Positions 62,503 through 64,000 of a stretch of 64,000 nucleotides of DNA are shown one piece after another. The DNA comes from Lachnospiraceae bacterium. Its GTDB lineage: Bacteria > Bacillota > Clostridia > Lachnospirales > Lachnospiraceae. The stretch spans positions 29,655-93,654 of the forward strand of contig CAADYR010000063.1 in assembly GCA_900753305.1 (NCBI GenBank). Direction: 5' to 3'. A program made the position numbers and the translations under genes. Positions within the stretch are counted from its first letter, which is position 1. Each line of letters starts with the position of its first letter. The notes below the pieces were generated by a model. That model saw only the letters and a program-made list of their open reading frames with translations, did no database searches and had not been told where the DNA came from.

Positions 62503-62898
62503 ATGAAGGGTATAAAGGAAGCATTCATAGATGCAGGTGAGATAAGCCAGATGCTTGGTATCGGGATGACAAAGGCATATGCAATTATAAAGGAATATAA
62601 TGCAGAGCTTGAGGCAAAAGGCTATTTCACCATGCGGGGCAAATGTCCAAGGAAGTACTTTGAACAGAAAATCTATGGTTACGAAGATTATTACAATCCG
62701 GATTATGAGCCGCAGCGTAACCGGAGCAAGGTTGCAGAAGAAATGGATTATGAAGCGGCAGTTGGGGATTCTGTGATAAGTGAACAGGATAAAGTGGATA
62801 TACCGCCTGAAACAAATGGATTGCCGGAAGATGGTGCTGAGATAGCAGAAAATGTGATGTCGGATGCGGATGCAATGGAAAAAGAGACAACTGAATAG
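62503..62898 (+). CDS. Excisionase-like helix-turn-helix protein
   Basis: A 131-residue protein with an N-terminal winged-helix domain of the excisionase/MerR type: FIDAGEISQMLGIGMTKAYAIIKEYNAELEAKG (split over about 8-40). An acidic C-terminal tail follows. AAGGAGGAG is 5 bases before the ATG. Genes of this kind in integrative elements control excision or conjugation. It is the first gene of the operon leading to mobC and the relaxase and is controlled from an XRE-flanked promoter. Confidence 0.7.
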   Translation: MKGIKEAFIDAGEISQMLGIGMTKAYAIIKEYNAELEAKGYFTMRGKCPRKYFEQKIYGYEDYYNPDYEPQRNRSKVAEEMDYEAAVGDSVISEQDKVDIPPETNGLPEDGAEIAENVMSDADAMEKETTE

Positions 62899-62905
62899 GC
62901 GAAAA

Positions 62906-63216
62906 CAGTGTGGGGGCAAAAAGCGCCGCCAAAACATGAAAATGGGGGCAAAAAGCGCCCCCAAAACCACAAAGTGGGGGCAGAAAGCGCCCCCACTCAA
63001 ATCAGAGCTGAAACAGTGTGGGGGCAAAAAGTGCCGTCAAAATGCAAAAGTGGGGGCAAAAAGCGCCGTCAAAACAGCAAAGTGACGGCAAAAAGCGCCA
63101 CCACTCAAATCAGAGTGAAAAAGTCATGGTGGCGGAAAGTGCCATCAAAATGGAAAAGTGGTGGCGGAAAATGCCACTAAAACAGTAAAGTGATGGCAAA
63201 AAGCGCCACTACTTTT
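62906..63216 (+). repeat. Triple 108-bp higher-order repeat of nine small hairpin units
   Basis: Nine units of the form six-base arm, 7-base loop (mostly AAAAAGC), six-base arm start at 62912, 62944, 62976, 63020, 63052, 63084, 63128, 63160 and 63192. Spacing is exactly 32, 32, 44 and repeats three times (108 bp). The 5' arms are GGGGGC (five times), GACGGC, GGTGGC (twice) and GATGGC; 3' arms are GCCGCC, GCCCCC (twice), GCCGTC (twice), GCCACC, GCCATC and GCCACT (twice). The longer 44-bp steps contain ACTCAAATCAGAG-like sequence. Several 3' arms pair perfectly with the next unit's 5' arm (2-3, 3-4, 5-6, 6-7). It lies between the excisionase-like gene and the candidate oriT. Confidence 0.85.
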
Positions 63217-63310
63217 AAATCAGGTGGAACTTCAACCACCATATCAGTAATCGTGGTGGTACATTAACCACCACATATCATATACGGGGTGCAGGTGCTC
63301 CTGCCAAGAC
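63217..63310 (+). repeat. Further hairpins between the repeat array and oriT candidate
   Basis: GGTGG/CCACC (63223-63240), the perfect GTGGTGGT/ACCACCAC pair (63253-63260 with 63267-63274) and GCAGG/CCTGC (63291-63304) follow the array. They continue the GGTGG/CCACC arm theme. No gene is visible in 62899-63419. Confidence 0.7.
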
Positions 63311-63322
63311 GGAAAATTATGT

Positions 63323-63347
63323 AAACGCTGATGCGTTTATATTTTTT
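63323..63347 (+). terminator. Intrinsic terminator before the oriT candidate
   Basis: AAACGC pairs with GCGTTT around TGAT and is followed by ATATTTTTT. It separates the upstream transcript from the mobilization genes. Confidence 0.75.
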
Positions 63348-63348
63348 C

Positions 63349-63385
63349 GGGAAAAGGTCCGACCTTTTCCGCATCTTGCAAAACC
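63349..63385 (+). other. Candidate origin of transfer (oriT)
   Basis: A perfect 10-bp inverted repeat with a one-base centre, GGAAAAGGTC (63350-63359) and GACCTTTTCC (63361-63370), is followed by CATCTTGC (63372-63379). This differs at one base from the IncP/MOB-P nick consensus YATCCTG/Y and is placed next to an inverted repeat as in that family. mobC and a relaxase gene follow within 450 bp. The nick would fall after G63378. Confidence 0.55.
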
Positions 63386-63419
63386 TATGAGCAGAACTTT
63401 TGGAAAGGATGAAAAAACA

Positions 63420-63515
63420 ATGGTACAGATAAAAAGAGATTGGTTTGATACAGCATTAGAAAACTACGAAAGGGGAGAAACGCATGGCAGATGGAAAGAG
63501 AAGATACAAATCTGA
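63420..63515 (+). CDS. Possible short peptide overlapping mobC
   Basis: A 31-codon frame starting MVQIKRDWFDTALENYERG, with AAAGGATG 9 bases upstream. It runs over the ribosome site and start of mobC and ends at 63515, so it could couple translation to mobC. No homologue recognised; it may be fortuitous. Confidence 0.4.
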   Translation: MVQIKRDWFDTALENYERGETHGRWKEKIQI

Positions 63516-63846
63516 CAGGAAAGATTATAAGATATCTGTGAAGCTGTCAGAGAAAGATATGGATATCCTGAAAGCGGCACTTAAACGAACCGGAATGACA
63601 GCAAGTGCCTATATTAGAGAATTGATCCGGACAGGCGGTAATATTGATACAAGTTATCCTGAGGACAGGGCAAGAGCAATCCGTGTTATTGCCGGTATTG
63701 CAAATAATATTAATCAGGCAGTAAAGCTTGGCAATTCACAGGGAAGATTGTATTACAGCGATATTGATAAATTGCAGAGCAGTATGGATGAGGTAAAGAA
63801 AACATTCGGGGAGGTGCTGGAAGTATGGCGATTACAAAGATCCTAA
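63484..63846 (+). CDS. mobC: MobC-family mobilization (relaxosome) protein
   Basis: A 120-residue DNA-binding accessory protein. The N-terminal ribbon-helix-helix (KDYKISVKLSEKDMDILKAA, then GMTASAYIRELIRTGG) and the central block RVIAGIANNINQAVKLGN are typical of MobC. It binds oriT and helps the relaxase open the strand. The ribosome site is AGGGGAG. It overlaps the relaxase gene by 22 bp, so the two are translated together. Confidence 0.9.
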   Translation: MADGKRRYKSDRKDYKISVKLSEKDMDILKAALKRTGMTASAYIRELIRTGGNIDTSYPEDRARAIRVIAGIANNINQAVKLGNSQGRLYYSDIDKLQSSMDEVKKTFGEVLEVWRLQRS

Positions 63847-64000
63847 ATATCATGGAATCGGAAGGTAGAAATCCAGCATCACACCTAAAGAATGCTTTGG
63901 AATATATTCAGAATCCAGATAAGACAGAAGAATGTGTACTGGTGGGCGGTATTAACTGCCTGCCGGATACAGCATTTGAGCAGATGGAAGAGACAAAGAA
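63825..64000 (+). CDS. Relaxase, N-terminal part (cut by window edge)
   Basis: The frame opens at ATG 63825 (GGGGAGG upstream) and stays open to the end of the window: MAITKILNIMESEGRNPASH, then LKNALEYIQNPDKTEE and LVGGINCLPDTAFEQM. This N-terminus is typical of MobA/VirD2-type (MOB-P) relaxases in Firmicutes elements, which carry a catalytic Tyr or His-rich motif further on, outside the window. Its position right after mobC and the oriT candidate supports the call. Confidence 0.85.
   Translation, partial: MAITKILNIMESEGRNPASHLKNALEYIQNPDKTEECVLVGGINCLPDTAFEQMEETK

Noticed and set aside
62401..63027. Long minus-strand frame opposite the excisionase-like gene
   Set aside because: It is the shadow of the plus-strand gene and the repeat array, with Cys/Phe/His-rich composition and no ribosome site.
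62864..63180. Open frames running through the repeat array as proteins
   Set aside because: The period of 108 is divisible by three, so open frames arise easily. No ribosome site is present, and change follows pairing of arms rather than codon positions.
62906..63216. The repeat array as a CRISPR array
   Set aside because: Units are degenerate hairpins with 13- or 25-base connecting sequences that are themselves related, not unique spacers, and no cas genes are nearby.

Overview
The window looks like the chromosome of a spore-forming, gut-type Clostridia, most likely Lachnospiraceae. The reasons are endospore genes in clostridial form (spoIID next to a SpoIIQ-like gene, a LysM-tailed SipL, spoIIID), many MKK-type lipoproteins, low-GC codon use, TTG/GTG starts, strong AGGAGG-like ribosome sites and several plant- or starch-glycan uptake clusters. 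No rRNA, tRNA or CRISPR array was seen. The taxonomic call is an inference from gene content.

Layout: (1) 1-6.4 kb: the 3' part of a membrane chemoreceptor, a membrane acyltransferase, spoIID, a SpoIIQ-like gene and a GH9-like lipoprotein. (2) 6.5-12 kb: ddl-murF, then a DUF975 protein with a response regulator/histidine kinase pair. (3) 11.8-14.1 kb (minus strand): a PlsC-type acyltransferase and a sodium:neurotransmitter symporter. (4) 14.2-24.7 kb: a PrcB-like lipoprotein and pyrC, then a pectin/rhamnogalacturonan-type cluster (membrane AraC regulator, binding lipoprotein, two permeases, acetylesterase), then pyrK-pyrD. (5) 24.7-33 kb: sipL, ispE, a GntR regulator, small conserved genes, a trigger-factor-like lipoprotein and an NlpC/P60 hydrolase. 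(6) 33-39 kb: TetR, a GT-B-like protein, a GPH symporter and a GH36 alpha-galactosidase. (7) 39-48.5 kb: a GGDEF protein, spoIIID, and a LacI-controlled maltodextrin operon. (8) 48.5-50.5 kb: a soluble chemoreceptor fused to an [FeFe]-hydrogenase-like sensor. (9) 50.6-58.4 kb: a four-gene Wadjet (Jet) plasmid-defence operon. (10) 58.5-60.1 kb: guaA, immediately followed by the left end of an integrative mobile element (integrase, XRE repressor, excisionase-like gene, hairpin-repeat array, candidate oriT, mobC and the start of a relaxase) that runs off the right edge.

The most striking structural observations are in the non-coding DNA. Two sporulation genes, sipL and spoIIID, share one nested layout. 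A 17-bp terminator-like hairpin ends the upstream metabolic gene. A sigma-E-like promoter lies across the 5' side and loop of that hairpin, and the ribosome-binding site lies in its 3' arm, next to a TTG start. Read-through mRNA should therefore mask the ribosome site, while the sporulation transcript starts too late to form the hairpin. Second, the mobile element carries nine short hairpin-like units in an exact 32/32/44-bp rhythm (three 108-bp repeats) whose arms change together. These lie just upstream of a long inverted repeat with an IncP-like nick sequence.

The genes form a picture of a motile or formerly motile, anaerobic, glycan-foraging spore-former that defends itself against plasmids and hosts a mobilizable element at the 3' end of guaA.
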